Source of the DNA: Sphingomonadaceae bacterium
GTDB lineage: Bacteria; Pseudomonadota; Alphaproteobacteria; Sphingomonadales; Sphingomonadaceae
NCBI GenBank assembly: GCA_947476425.1
Contig: CANJQJ010000033.1
Span: forward strand, 1-33,941
Direction of reading: 5' to 3'
Length of the DNA stretch: 33,941 nt
Shown here: positions 7,040 through 15,455 of the stretch, in pieces
Layout of the letters: each line of letters begins with the position of its first letter
How positions within the stretch are numbered: the stretch's first letter is position 1
Notes under the pieces: generated by a model
Seen by the model: the letters and a program-made list of their open reading frames with translations, nothing else
Told to the model about the DNA's origin: nothing
The model's database searches: none
Made by a program: the position numbers and the translations under genes

Positions 7040-9282
7040 GCGATGACGCGCGCAGTCGCCGCCTGGGTTCCCGCCAGTACCACGCTGACCGGGATGCCGT
7101 TTAACACAGCGTTGCCTGAAGGCGCGTCGACCAGCGTTCCGGGGCTGAGCAAATTGGTGTTGGCACCGGCATGGGCGTGAGCGACCGAAAGCCGGGTCAG
7201 CGGATCTTCATGACCCCAGCCGTGAGGCATCGAGACGACTCCGGCGCGAATCGCGTCGCTGATCTCGACTGGCACGACGATATCGCCCGATTGCGATGAC
7301 ACCGCGACCCGGTCGCCCTCTTCGATGCCGCGTTGCGCCGCGTCATCGGGATGCATGTGGAGCGTGCAGCGATCCTTGCCGCGAACGAGGCTGTCGACAT
7401 TGTGCATCCAGCTGTTCATCGAGCGGATATGGCGACGGCTGACCAACACCAGTTGGACGGGCGGCTTTGCCATTTCCTCTTCGAGGCGCGGGATATCGGC
7501 GAGGATCAGATCGGGAGCAATCTCGATCTTGCCTGAAGCGGTCGGGAAGCCTTCCTGCGCGCGCGGGATTGCAGGCGAAACGATGAGGCCATTGGGTGCA
7601 GCGCGGAAGTCGGCGAGCGTCAAGCCGCCAGCGACGGCACCGAAGCGATCGCCAAACGGCCCTGCGCGGATTGCGAGATCGAGGATGCGTTCCTGTCCCC
7701 GATTGGGGAGCGCTTCGATTGCAACATCGGGATCGACGGAAACCTTCGTCGCGAGGCCGCGGAAGTAATTATCGTCGAGCGCATCGAGATCGGCATCGGG
7801 ATTGCCGCCGACGATGGCACCGACGCGCGCGAATACGCGCCACGGCTCTGGCCGATCGCCCATGTCGAACAATGGCGGTGCATATTGTCCGCCGCTGGTG
7901 AGGCAGAATACCCAGGACCACATGTCGTAGAACGGGCTTTCGAGCAGCGATGGGCTCGGCAGGATGACGTGCGCGTGGCGGGTCGTCTCGTTGAGATAAT
8001 TGTCGAGGCTGACCATGCATTCGAGCAGCGGCAGCGCTGCGGAAAGCTTCGCAGGATCTGGTGCGCTCAGCACCGGATTGGCGGCAAAGGTCACGAGGCC
8101 CTTGATCTGGCCTTCGCCGGGCGTGGCGATTTCCTCGGCCATGCAGGAGGCAGGGAATTGGCCGAGCACTGCGGGCACGCCGCGAACGCGACTCTTGCCC
8201 ATCACTACTGGCATTTCCTTCGGCAATGTCGCGAGCATTTCGACGAGCGGCGCCACGGGGCGAGCCCACATGCTGCCGCCGATTCGATCGAGATTGCCGG
8301 TGAGGATCGCGAGCACGTCCACCATCCACGAGGCAAGGGTGCCGAAAGCCTGGGTGCAGGTGCCAATGCGGCCATAGATCGCGGCGCGATCGGTGTTGAT
8401 CCACTGGTCGGCGAGCTTGGTGATGACGTCGGCATCGATACCGCAAAAGGCGGCCGCGCGTTCTGGCGTGAAGCGCGCTGCAACCTCGCGCAGCGCGTCG
8501 ATCCCGTTCACCAGCCCGTCGAGATGACGCAGGCGAACCGCATCGCGTTCGAACAGGACATGCGCAATTGCGAGCATCAGCGCGGCATCCGTGCCGGGGC
8601 GCAGCCCGATCCACTGGTCGGCTGCCTTCGCCGTTTTGGTCCGCACGGGATCGATGACGATCACCTTCCCGCCACGCGCGCGGATATCGCGGATCCTGCC
8701 CATCACATCGGGATGGGCGAATATGCTGCCGCCCGATGCGGCGGGATTGCCGCCGAAGATCAGGTACAGCTCGGTATTGTCGATGTCGGGAATGGGGATT
8801 TTCCATTCATGACCGAACATCAGGATTGCAGCCAGATTCTTTGGATGATTGTCGACCGTGCTCGACGAGAAGATCTGGCGAATTCCGGAGGTGCCGAGCA
8901 TCAGGCCCGAATAACGCGACAGCGCCGAATCCTTGCCGCCCATGTTTCCGCCATAGGCTGCGAACGCATTGGGGCCATGCCGCGAGCGAACGCCCTCGGC
9001 GAGTTCGGCGAGATGCTCGAACGCGCCTTCCCAGGATGCCGACTGCCATTCGCCGCCGATGCGCACCATCGGGGTGCGCAGGCGATCGGGATCCTCATGC
9101 AGTTCGCCAAGCGTGGTGCCCTTGGGACAGATGTGGCCGCGACTCCACACATTGTCCTTGTTGGGACGGATGTTCACCACCCGATCATTCTCGACGGTGA
9201 CGTTGATCCCGCACATGGCTTCGCACAAAGGGCAGGTTCGGCTTTGGACATGCATATTGGTCATGGCATCGACTATGATCAT
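7036..9282 (-). CDS. Molybdopterin-dependent oxidoreductase (DMSO reductase family)
   Basis: A 748-residue protein of the molybdopterin bis-guanine-dinucleotide family that includes formate dehydrogenase, nitrate reductase and BisC. The amino terminus has the 4Fe-4S motif CPLCEAMCG (C17, C20, C24) with the fourth cysteine in GHICPKGTTLGELHEDPDRL (C52). Cofactor-binding regions follow (LIFGGNPAASGG, VIVIDPVRTKTA, LRPGTDAALMLAI) and a carboxyl-terminal molydopterin-binding barrel (MHPDDAAQRGIEEGDRVAV). Around the expected metal-ligand site the sequence is SSSTVDNHPK, with neither Cys nor Sec. Asp may be the ligand, but this needs structural alignment. There is no twin-arginine signal, so the enzyme is probably cytoplasmic. 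No electron-transfer subunit is adjacent and the substrate is unknown. Alternative starts exist at 9264 and 9255. Confidence 0.9.
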   Translation of the reverse strand: MIIVDAMTNMHVQSRTCPLCEAMCGINVTVENDRVVNIRPNKDNVWSRGHICPKGTTLGELHEDPDRLRTPMVRIGGEWQSASWEGAFEHLAELAEGVRSRHGPNAFAAYGGNMGGKDSALSRYSGLMLGTSGIRQIFSSSTVDNHPKNLAAILMFGHEWKIPIPDIDNTELYLIFGGNPAASGGSIFAHPDVMGRIRDIRARGGKVIVIDPVRTKTAKAADQWIGLRPGTDAALMLAIAHVLFERDAVRLRHLDGLVNGIDALREVAARFTPERAAAFCGIDADVITKLADQWINTDRAAIYGRIGTCTQAFGTLASWMVDVLAILTGNLDRIGGSMWARPVAPLVEMLATLPKEMPVVMGKSRVRGVPAVLGQFPASCMAEEIATPGEGQIKGLVTFAANPVLSAPDPAKLSAALPLLECMVSLDNYLNETTRHAHVILPSPSLLESPFYDMWSWVFCLTSGGQYAPPLFDMGDRPEPWRVFARVGAIVGGNPDADLDALDDNYFRGLATKVSVDPDVAIEALPNRGQERILDLAIRAGPFGDRFGAVAGGLTLADFRAAPNGLIVSPAIPRAQEGFPTASGKIEIAPDLILADIPRLEEEMAKPPVQLVLVSRRHIRSMNSWMHNVDSLVRGKDRCTLHMHPDDAAQRGIEEGDRVAVSSQSGDIVVPVEISDAIRAGVVSMPHGWGHEDPLTRLSVAHAHAGANTNLLSPGTLVDAPSGNAVLNGIPVSVVLAGTQAATARVIA

Positions 9283-9339
9283 CCATTGCGCCTAAGCCAA
9301 CGAAAATCCGACGCATTAGCGTCACGCGAAAGGAAGCAG

Positions 9340-10161
9340 ATGCCGACGATCATCATGATCGCCGATTCCGATGATCCCAGGATCCAGCCTTATCGCGATA
9401 TTCGCGAGCGCGATCTTGTCGGTCGCGAAGGCCTGTTCGTGGCGGAAGGCAGGGTTGTGCTGGCGATGCTGCTGGCATCCCGCGCCTACCGCCCGCTCTC
9501 GCTCTTGATCGCCGCGCATCGGCTGGAAGCGCTTGCGGACCTGCTTGAAAAAGTGCCGGACGATGTGCCGGTCTTCGCCGTTGCTCAAACCGTTCTCGAC
9601 GGAATTGCCGGCTTTCCGCTCCATCGCGGCATCCTCGCGATCGGTCGTCGAATCGATACGCCTACCGCCGAGGAGCTGCTCGAACGCCTCCCGGCGCGGG
9701 CTGACATCCTGTTGCTTTCGGCCATCGCCAACCATGACAATATGGGCGGCATATTTCGCAACGCGGCCGCTTTCGGCGCCAAGGCGATTCTTCTCGACTC
9801 GGATTGCTGCGATCCGCTTTATCGCAAGGCGATCCGGGTGTCGGTTGGGGCGGCCTTGCTGGTGCCGTTCGCGCGAATCCCGAGGGAAGAAAAGCCCGTT
9901 GACCTGCTCGAGCGCCACGGCTTTGCACCACTTGCGCTCAGTCCCGCCGGATCGATGCAGCTTGCGGATCTGATGCCGAGCGCCCGCAATGCAGTTTTGC
10001 TTGGTGCTGAGGGACCAGGCCTGTCCCCCGATCTCATCGCGCGCGCAACGAGCGTCCGTATCCCGATGGCTCCGGGTTTCGACTCACTTAACGTCGCGAC
10101 CACCAGCGGCATCGTGCTTCACCATCTGGTGAGCCGCGGTGAATTGGAAGGGGCTGGGTAA
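9340..10161 (+). CDS. TrmH/SpoU-family RNA methyltransferase
   Basis: Probable S-adenosylmethionine-dependent 2'-O-methyltransferase acting on tRNA or rRNA. The ATG at 9340 is preceded by AAAGGAAG at a suitable distance and gives 273 residues; the frame is open far upstream, but that part is antisense to the oxidoreductase gene. The three SPOUT knot motifs are present: NHDNMGGIFRNAAAFGA (131-147, catalytic-type R140), VLLGAEGPGLS (219-229, E224) and IPMAPGFDSLNVATTSGIVL (241-260, N251). An amino-terminal substrate-binding region (GREGLFVAEGRVVLAMLLAS) precedes the methyltransferase domain. It is convergent with the TonB-dependent receptor gene. The RNA target and position cannot be told from sequence alone. 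Confidence 0.93.
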   Translation: MPTIIMIADSDDPRIQPYRDIRERDLVGREGLFVAEGRVVLAMLLASRAYRPLSLLIAAHRLEALADLLEKVPDDVPVFAVAQTVLDGIAGFPLHRGILAIGRRIDTPTAEELLERLPARADILLLSAIANHDNMGGIFRNAAAFGAKAILLDSDCCDPLYRKAIRVSVGAALLVPFARIPREEKPVDLLERHGFAPLALSPAGSMQLADLMPSARNAVLLGAEGPGLSPDLIARATSVRIPMAPGFDSLNVATTSGIVLHHLVSRGELEGAG

Positions 10162-10168
10162 CGCGTCG

Positions 10169-10204
10169 CCCCAGGGTATCATCGTTGCCGGTGAAACCCT
10201 GGGG
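10169..10204. terminator. Terminator-like hairpin between convergent genes
   Basis: CCCCAGGGT (10169-10177) and ACCCTGGGG (10196-10204) form a perfect 9-bp stem with an 18-nt loop, between the stops of the methyltransferase and receptor genes. No T run flanks it. It is well placed to end both convergent transcripts. Confidence 0.5.
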
Positions 10205-10214
10205 GACTGCTGAC

Positions 10215-12677
10215 TCAGCTGTTCGGGCCGAAGCGGAAGGTAGCTCCCACACCGAAGGTGAAGGGATCGCCAATATAGTCGATACCGACGCCGAGAGTCG
10301 GCAGGAGATCGCCGAACGCGCGGGTTACGTATTTCTTGTCGCCGATGTTGCGGGCGAAGACTGCCAACTCGAGATTGGGGTGGTCGAGCTGCAGCGAAAT
10401 CCGGCCGTTCAGCAAGCCGTAGCCCGGGATGGTGTTGACCTGGTTGGCAAGTGCGATCGCATTTCGGAAGGCGAGCGGCTGGCGAGGATCGGCGGTCAGC
10501 TGGCCGAAGTTCTGCTTGCCGATAAAGGCATAGTTGGCATTGATCGTCAGTTCGCCCAGCGGCGTCGGAATCTTCTGCGTCGCCGTGATGCTATACTGTG
10601 TCTTGGGTTTTTGCGGCAAAGGTTCGCCGCTACGATCGACGGTGCAACGGACAGTCCCAACGGCGGTTCCCGGTACGCAATCCGAGACATTGGAGCCGGC
10701 GACGGGAACGAACTGCTGCTGCTCAGTGAAGGTTCCGGCTACATATTTGCCATTCAGCAAGCTGAGATTGCCGCTGAGAAGCATGCCTTCCCAAGGCGCA
10801 GCGGTAACTTCGAATTCGCCACCATAGACGCGGGCGTCGCCCGAATTCCGGAGGAACTGCGTGGTCGAGCAGGCAAGCGCACCGGGCGGGGTGATGCAGT
10901 CGTTGGAATTGCGCTGAACGTCCGACTGCCATGAATAGAAGGCGGCGACATTGAAGCGCAGGCGATTGTCCAAGGCACTCAGCTTGAGGCCGAGTTCGAC
11001 GTCCTTGACCTGTTCAGGCTTGAACGGGGGTGTAGCGGCCGAACCATTGCGCATGTTGAAGCCGCCCGCTTTCGATGCGCCGCTCGTCTTGGCGTATGCG
11101 AAAATCTTGTCGGTGATCTGGACGTCCATGCCGGCCGTCCATGCAGGATAATTATACTTCACCGATCGTGGCAAGCTGCAGGGCGCGACGAAATCAGGAT
11201 TGGATACCAGTTCAGGAGCGCACGTATTCAAGGCGAGATTGGTTCGGTTCAGCAGGACGACGCTGCGCTCGTCCCACGTCCAGCGCACACCACCGGTCAG
11301 GCGAACGGTGTCGGTGAGGTGATAATAGAGCTGGCTGAAAACGCCGGTCGATACATTCTTCACCGTGCCGAAATTCAGGCCGAAGCCGAAATTGGGGGCA
11401 GCAGCAGCCGGTGCGAAAGATCCGAATGTCTGGGAAACCGAGGATTCCCGTCCGCTTTCCGTCGAATAATATCCGCCGAAAATATAGCTGAGCCGATCGG
11501 TGATATCTCCGGAAAATTGCAGTTCCTCGGAATATTGATCGGACTTATAGGCGCTCTCTGCGGCGAGCACCTGGAGCGGCGTGCCGTCCAGCTCATTGAG
11601 GCCGATTGCATTGCTGTAACGGTAGGCGGTGATCGACTTCAGCTTCACCGGTCCCAAATCGCCGGCGATGGTGACCGCGCCGCCATAGGCTTCGACCCGA
11701 TTATAGGCGTGCCTGCCACCGGCGGTCAGCTCGCTATAGTTCGAACCTACCGGCGGATTGACCGTGAATGGAATTCCAAAAGAGGTGTACCAGTTAGCCT
11801 TGGTGTGAAGATACTGCGCCAGTGGGGTTGCCGCGTTGATTGCACCGATCGCGCCGTTCGCGGAGGTATTCAAGCCGGCAAGCCCTACAAACTGGCCATG
11901 ATCCTTGAGGAGATTATAGTCACCGCTCAGAGTGACCGACCAGTCACTCCCATCGGGTGCCCAGCGGATCTTGGCGCGGCCATAATGGCTGTTGCGATCA
12001 CGAACGTCTTGGTTTTCGCTGGTATTTCTGGCGAAGCCATCGCGATCGACGAAATCATAGACAAAGCGTGCCGCCAGTTCGTCGCCCTTGAGGGGTACAT
12101 TCAGCACGGCATCGAGATTGCGGTAGTTGTAATTGCCGGCCTGGAGGCGGACCTGACCCTCGAGATCGCCCGTCGGATCAGCGGTGACGATATTGAGCGC
12201 TCCGCCAGTCGTATTGCGGCCGAACAACGTGCCCTGGGGCCCGCGCAGCACTTCGACGCGCTGGAGATCGATGAGATCCGCCGAGCCTTGCGAGGGACGC
12301 GGGATATAGACGCCGTCGACATAGGTCGCGACCGAGGGATCATTGGCAACGCCCGGGTTGAGTGCCGGCATGCCGCGGATCGAGATATAGACGAAACCAG
12401 AGCCACCAGGCGCGCCGGTGGCGATTGAGAGGCTCGGGGCCGTGCGCTGGAGGCCCGCTGCGTCGCCGATCTGAGCTTGCTTGATTGTTTCTGCGGAGAG
12501 AGCGGTAACCGCGACGGGGGTCGTCTGGAGATTTTCCTCCGTGCGCCGCGCGGTGACGACAATGTCCTGGATACCGGCGGGTTCGGCAGGAGCTGCTGCG
12601 ATCGCCGGTGCGCCCACTGCGGATATGATCGAAATGCTGGCCAATGCGGTCGATTGGAGCCAAGTTCGTGAAGTCAT
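10215..12677 (-). CDS. TonB-dependent outer-membrane receptor
   Basis: An 820-residue outer-membrane transporter energised by TonB. It begins with a signal peptide (hydrophobic stretch about 9-25, likely cleavage after AIAA) and has a TonB box-like DIVVTARR at 38-45. The plug domain carries IRGMPALNP and VEVLRGPQGTLFGRNTTGGA (about 131-150). The rest is a beta-barrel ending in FGVGATFRFGPNS. This variant, with DIVVTARR and the LFGRNTTGGA plug motif, is greatly expanded in sphingomonads and is often linked to uptake of plant, aromatic or hydrophobic compounds. A strong purine-rich ribosome binding site (GGGGGGAAAT before the ATG) supports the start. It is divergent from the MFS transporter gene, with a 321-bp control region between. 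The substrate is unknown. Confidence 0.95.
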   Translation of the reverse strand: MTSRTWLQSTALASISIISAVGAPAIAAAPAEPAGIQDIVVTARRTEENLQTTPVAVTALSAETIKQAQIGDAAGLQRTAPSLSIATGAPGGSGFVYISIRGMPALNPGVANDPSVATYVDGVYIPRPSQGSADLIDLQRVEVLRGPQGTLFGRNTTGGALNIVTADPTGDLEGQVRLQAGNYNYRNLDAVLNVPLKGDELAARFVYDFVDRDGFARNTSENQDVRDRNSHYGRAKIRWAPDGSDWSVTLSGDYNLLKDHGQFVGLAGLNTSANGAIGAINAATPLAQYLHTKANWYTSFGIPFTVNPPVGSNYSELTAGGRHAYNRVEAYGGAVTIAGDLGPVKLKSITAYRYSNAIGLNELDGTPLQVLAAESAYKSDQYSEELQFSGDITDRLSYIFGGYYSTESGRESSVSQTFGSFAPAAAAPNFGFGLNFGTVKNVSTGVFSQLYYHLTDTVRLTGGVRWTWDERSVVLLNRTNLALNTCAPELVSNPDFVAPCSLPRSVKYNYPAWTAGMDVQITDKIFAYAKTSGASKAGGFNMRNGSAATPPFKPEQVKDVELGLKLSALDNRLRFNVAAFYSWQSDVQRNSNDCITPPGALACSTTQFLRNSGDARVYGGEFEVTAAPWEGMLLSGNLSLLNGKYVAGTFTEQQQFVPVAGSNVSDCVPGTAVGTVRCTVDRSGEPLPQKPKTQYSITATQKIPTPLGELTINANYAFIGKQNFGQLTADPRQPLAFRNAIALANQVNTIPGYGLLNGRISLQLDHPNLELAVFARNIGDKKYVTRAFGDLLPTLGVGIDYIGDPFTFGVGATFRFGPNS

Positions 12678-12998
12678 ATTTCCCCCCTGCGAATGTTATT
12701 GCGAAGCCGTACGGCGTGTTCGCTACGTATGACCGGGATGGGGGCTAGCATCGCGATCGGGCATATAGAACCCGACTTGGATGGCATGTCATCTTAGCGA
12801 TGGACTTCATGTCCGTTTTGCGAGGATGGCACCCAAGCGCATGGAATAGCATTGAAAACCATGGCGGTTTGGCGATCGAATGTCCGTATTCCGCAATATG
12901 ATTGCAACTCGACCGGCCAGCGCCGCCTCGGCATAGTGATTCCACAAAACAAGCCAGGGACGGGATGCCAATATGCCGATGATCCAGGATTCCGGTAG
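12678..12998. promoter_or_regulatory. Divergent control region with direct repeats
   Basis: This 321-bp stretch between the receptor and the MFS gene holds no gene I can support. It contains two similar 15-bp boxes in the same orientation, ATGTCCGTTTTGCGA (12809-12823) and ATGTCCGTATTCCGC (12880-12894), matching at 12 positions with starts 71 bp apart, near seven helical turns. GGAC and GTCC also flank a short palindrome at 12803-12814. The AraC-type regulator encoded 1.4 kb away is a possible binder; this is a guess from position and repeat style. Confidence 0.4.
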
Positions 12999-14324
12999 TT
13001 GAACAAGGTCCGGACGATCGAGTCGATGCAGCTTACGCCAAAGCTGGTCTGGGCTCTGGCGGCGCTCTTCCTGCTCAATGCCATGAACTATATCGATCGG
13101 CTGCTTTTTGGGGTCACGCAGGAACTCATCAAGCACGAACTCGGGCTGAGCGATTTCCAGTTGGGTCTGCTTGGTGGACCGGCCTTTGCGCTGCTGTACA
13201 TTATCGCGGCCTTCCCGATTGCGCGTCTGGCGGAACGGGGTAGCCGAGTGACGATCATCGCCACCGCATTTGCGGCCTGGAGTGCGATGTCAGCATTGTG
13301 TGGAATGGCGACTAGCTTCGTTCAGATGCTGGCCGGCCGGGCCGGGGTCAGTATTGGCGAGGCAGGTTGTGCGCCGGCAGCCCACTCTCTGATCTCGGAT
13401 TATTTTCCCCGTGGGCGGCGCACTACTGCGATGTCGGTCTATGGTGCGGCCGGCCCCGTCGGGGCATTGCTTGCGGCAATCGGCGGGGGCTGGTTGGCCC
13501 AACACTATGGCTGGCGATCGACCTTCATTTCCTGTGGCTTGGTGGGGATAATCGCGGCGGCGGTGTTTCGGCTGACGATGCGAGAGCCCCTGCGATCGAT
13601 CGATCCGCTACGCCCCACGTTCCTGGCAACGGTTCGAATGTTGTTCGCCAAGCGCAGTTTCGTGATGGTTGCGGCTTCCGGCGCGATTGCGGGTTTCGCG
13701 AGCTATTCGAACAACCAATATATGGTGTCGTTCCTGATGCGGGCGCACGGCCTTTCGGTGAGCCGCGCCGGCTTTGTGCTCGGCCTTGCCACTGGAGGGG
13801 TGGGCATCATCATAATGCTGATTACCGGGCCATTGATCGATCATGGGCGGTCGCGATTTCCCCGGATCAGGACCTGGCTTCCCGCCGTCGGGCTGCTTTG
13901 GTCCGGAACGATCTTCGCGTTCGCTTTCATGGCGCCTGGAACGGCACTGGCGATCGCGCTTCTGTTTACGGCTTCGCTTGGGCAGCATTTCTATATGCCC
14001 GCGATGTACACGCTGGCGCAGGACGTGGCACCGCCGACGATGCGGGCAACCGCAGCAGCATTGATGATCGGCGTGATCTCCCTGGTCGGTTACGGGATTG
14101 GCCCTCCCGCCGTCGGGCTGCTCAGCGATTTCCTCGGGCGGATCGCGATGGTCGCGCACGGGACGACAGTACAGGCCTGTGTGGCCGCAACATCGCCTGT
14201 TTGCGCAGCGGCGAGTGCCGATGGCTTGCGCCTTTCATTGAGCATCGGATCCTGCGGTTTCATCGTGGCGGGACTGTTATTCGCGCTTTCGGGCCGAACT
14301 ATCGAGCGAGATGTTTATGAGTGA
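12999..14324 (+). CDS. MFS transporter, spinster-like
   Basis: Inner-membrane major facilitator with about 12 hydrophobic segments. The frame gives 441 residues from a TTG at 12999, which has AGGA 9 nt upstream, or 432 from an ATG at 13026; either could be used. The amino terminus NAMNYIDRLLFGVTQELIK has the conserved Asp-Arg of the first helix seen in spinster-like and organic-acid carriers. The loop between helices 2 and 3 reads ARLAERGSRVTIIA, a version of the MFS signature. Helices 4 and 5 have RAGVSIGEAGCAPAAHSLIS and GAAGPVGALLAAIGG, also typical. It stands between the divergent TonB receptor and the AraC regulator, suggesting a receptor-carrier-regulator unit for one substrate. Import or export direction is not readable. 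Confidence 0.9.
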   Translation: MNKVRTIESMQLTPKLVWALAALFLLNAMNYIDRLLFGVTQELIKHELGLSDFQLGLLGGPAFALLYIIAAFPIARLAERGSRVTIIATAFAAWSAMSALCGMATSFVQMLAGRAGVSIGEAGCAPAAHSLISDYFPRGRRTTAMSVYGAAGPVGALLAAIGGGWLAQHYGWRSTFISCGLVGIIAAAVFRLTMREPLRSIDPLRPTFLATVRMLFAKRSFVMVAASGAIAGFASYSNNQYMVSFLMRAHGLSVSRAGFVLGLATGGVGIIIMLITGPLIDHGRSRFPRIRTWLPAVGLLWSGTIFAFAFMAPGTALAIALLFTASLGQHFYMPAMYTLAQDVAPPTMRATAAALMIGVISLVGYGIGPPAVGLLSDFLGRIAMVAHGTTVQACVAATSPVCAAASADGLRLSLSIGSCGFIVAGLLFALSGRTIERDVYE

Positions 14325-14411
14325 CGGGTCAATCGGTCTGGCCAGTCGCCTCGAAATAGGGCATCATGACCAAAATAAGCCGCGCGGCACCGTTCGCGGG
14401 CGGGAGAGCTC

Positions 14412-15329
14412 ATGGCGCAGATTCAAGGTATGACGCGTTCAGCCGTCGAACATGGAAATGTAGCTCCATGCCAGCCCTTCACCGCTGCCTATTTCCATGT
14501 CGAGAACAGCATTATCACCAACGGCATTCGTGCCGACATCCGGCATTTCGCTTGGGAACGCAGCTGCGATGCCCAATTCGAGGCGAACAGCTATTATCTT
14601 GATTACTCGATCGGCCCGCGCGCGCACGGCGCTCGGCTGCTGCCTGATGGATATCGAAATGGTCTGCCGTTCGGCGAGGTCGCCTTCCTGCCCAAGGGCG
14701 CCCAGTTCGCGGCGCGTTGCGATCCCAGTGAATATCGCATCTTCTGCCTCACATTCGAAAGTATGGCCGCCGCGAGCATTTTCGAGAGCGATCAGTTGCC
14801 ATCGGACTTGCCGCCTTGCTTCGATGTCAGATCGCCATGGGTACGACACGGGCTCGCCCGGCTTGCCGAAGAAGTACGCAATCCCGGCTTTGCTCAGGAG
14901 GTGCTAGTCGAGACAGTTGCCCTTTCGATTGTCGTTGACGTCTGCCGCCATCTCCAGCTTCGCCAGAAGTCCGACGAAACATTGAACGCAAGAATGGCCG
15001 ATTGGCGGCTGCGTCGGCTCAAGGATCGGATCGAAGCCGGATTGGCGGGTCCCTTGTCGATCACCGAGCTCGCCGAGGAATGTGGGCTGAGTTCGCGACA
15101 TTTGATGCGGACGTTCAAGAATACGGTCGGGACGACGATCAGCAGTTACATTGCGGACGCGCGCATTGCCCAGGCCAAGCGCGATCTGGTCCAGGAGGAC
15201 GCGCTGATCAAGGTCGTCGCCGGCAATTGCGGTTTCCAGAGCGCGGCTGCCTTCAGTGCGGCGTTTCGTAAGTCGACAGGGCTGACCCCAAGGCGGTTTC
15301 GCGAGGAAGTGCTGCACAAGGCGCGCTAG
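14412..15329 (+). CDS. AraC-family transcriptional regulator
   Basis: A 305-residue regulator. The amino-terminal ligand-sensing region (about 1-190) has the beta-rich, poorly conserved character of AraC effector domains, with FGEVAFLPKGAQFAAR as the typical pre-helix barrel segment. The carboxyl-terminal AraC DNA-binding domain spans about 200-300. Its first helix-turn-helix is LSITELAEECGLSSRHLMRT and the second lies in VVAGNCGFQSAAAFSAAFRK, followed by the family signature TGLTPRRFRE. The start has GGGAGAG upstream. It lies 87 bp after the MFS gene and 126 bp before the first LuxE-like gene, both on the same strand, so it probably controls one or both through the repeats at 12809-12894 or 15352-15445. 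Confidence 0.93.
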   Translation: MAQIQGMTRSAVEHGNVAPCQPFTAAYFHVENSIITNGIRADIRHFAWERSCDAQFEANSYYLDYSIGPRAHGARLLPDGYRNGLPFGEVAFLPKGAQFAARCDPSEYRIFCLTFESMAAASIFESDQLPSDLPPCFDVRSPWVRHGLARLAEEVRNPGFAQEVLVETVALSIVVDVCRHLQLRQKSDETLNARMADWRLRRLKDRIEAGLAGPLSITELAEECGLSSRHLMRTFKNTVGTTISSYIADARIAQAKRDLVQEDALIKVVAGNCGFQSAAAFSAAFRKSTGLTPRRFREEVLHKAR

Positions 15330-15351
15330 GCCGGCAATTTCGAACGTTTTT

Positions 15352-15445
15352 CTGGCGGCACGGCGATAGTCGGTCGCTCTGGCGGCTATCGACCGCATTT
15401 ACTGGCGGATCAACGGCCTGCACATTCGAACATGTCTTAATGTGC
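15352..15445 (+). promoter_or_regulatory. Repeat-rich control region before first luxE-like gene
   Basis: Three copies of CTGGCGG lie in the same orientation at 15352-15358, 15379-15385 and 15402-15408, with starts 27 and 23 bp apart. Next comes a perfect 7-bp inverted repeat, GCACATT (15420-15426) and AATGTGC (15439-15445), with a 12-bp spacer, ending 10 bp before the luxE-like start. AraC proteins often bind direct repeats, so the CTGGCGG boxes are candidate activator sites. The palindrome close to the start could be a repressor site or fold in the leader RNA. I see no convincing ribosome binding site for the next gene except GGAATTATC. Confidence 0.45.
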
Positions 15446-15455
15446 TGGAATTATC

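Noticed and set aside
7885-9339. Upstream extension of the RNA methyltransferase frame by 485 codons
   Set aside because: This part is antisense to the molybdopterin oxidoreductase and contains no domain. The ATG at 9340 with AAAGGAAG fits the length of the family.
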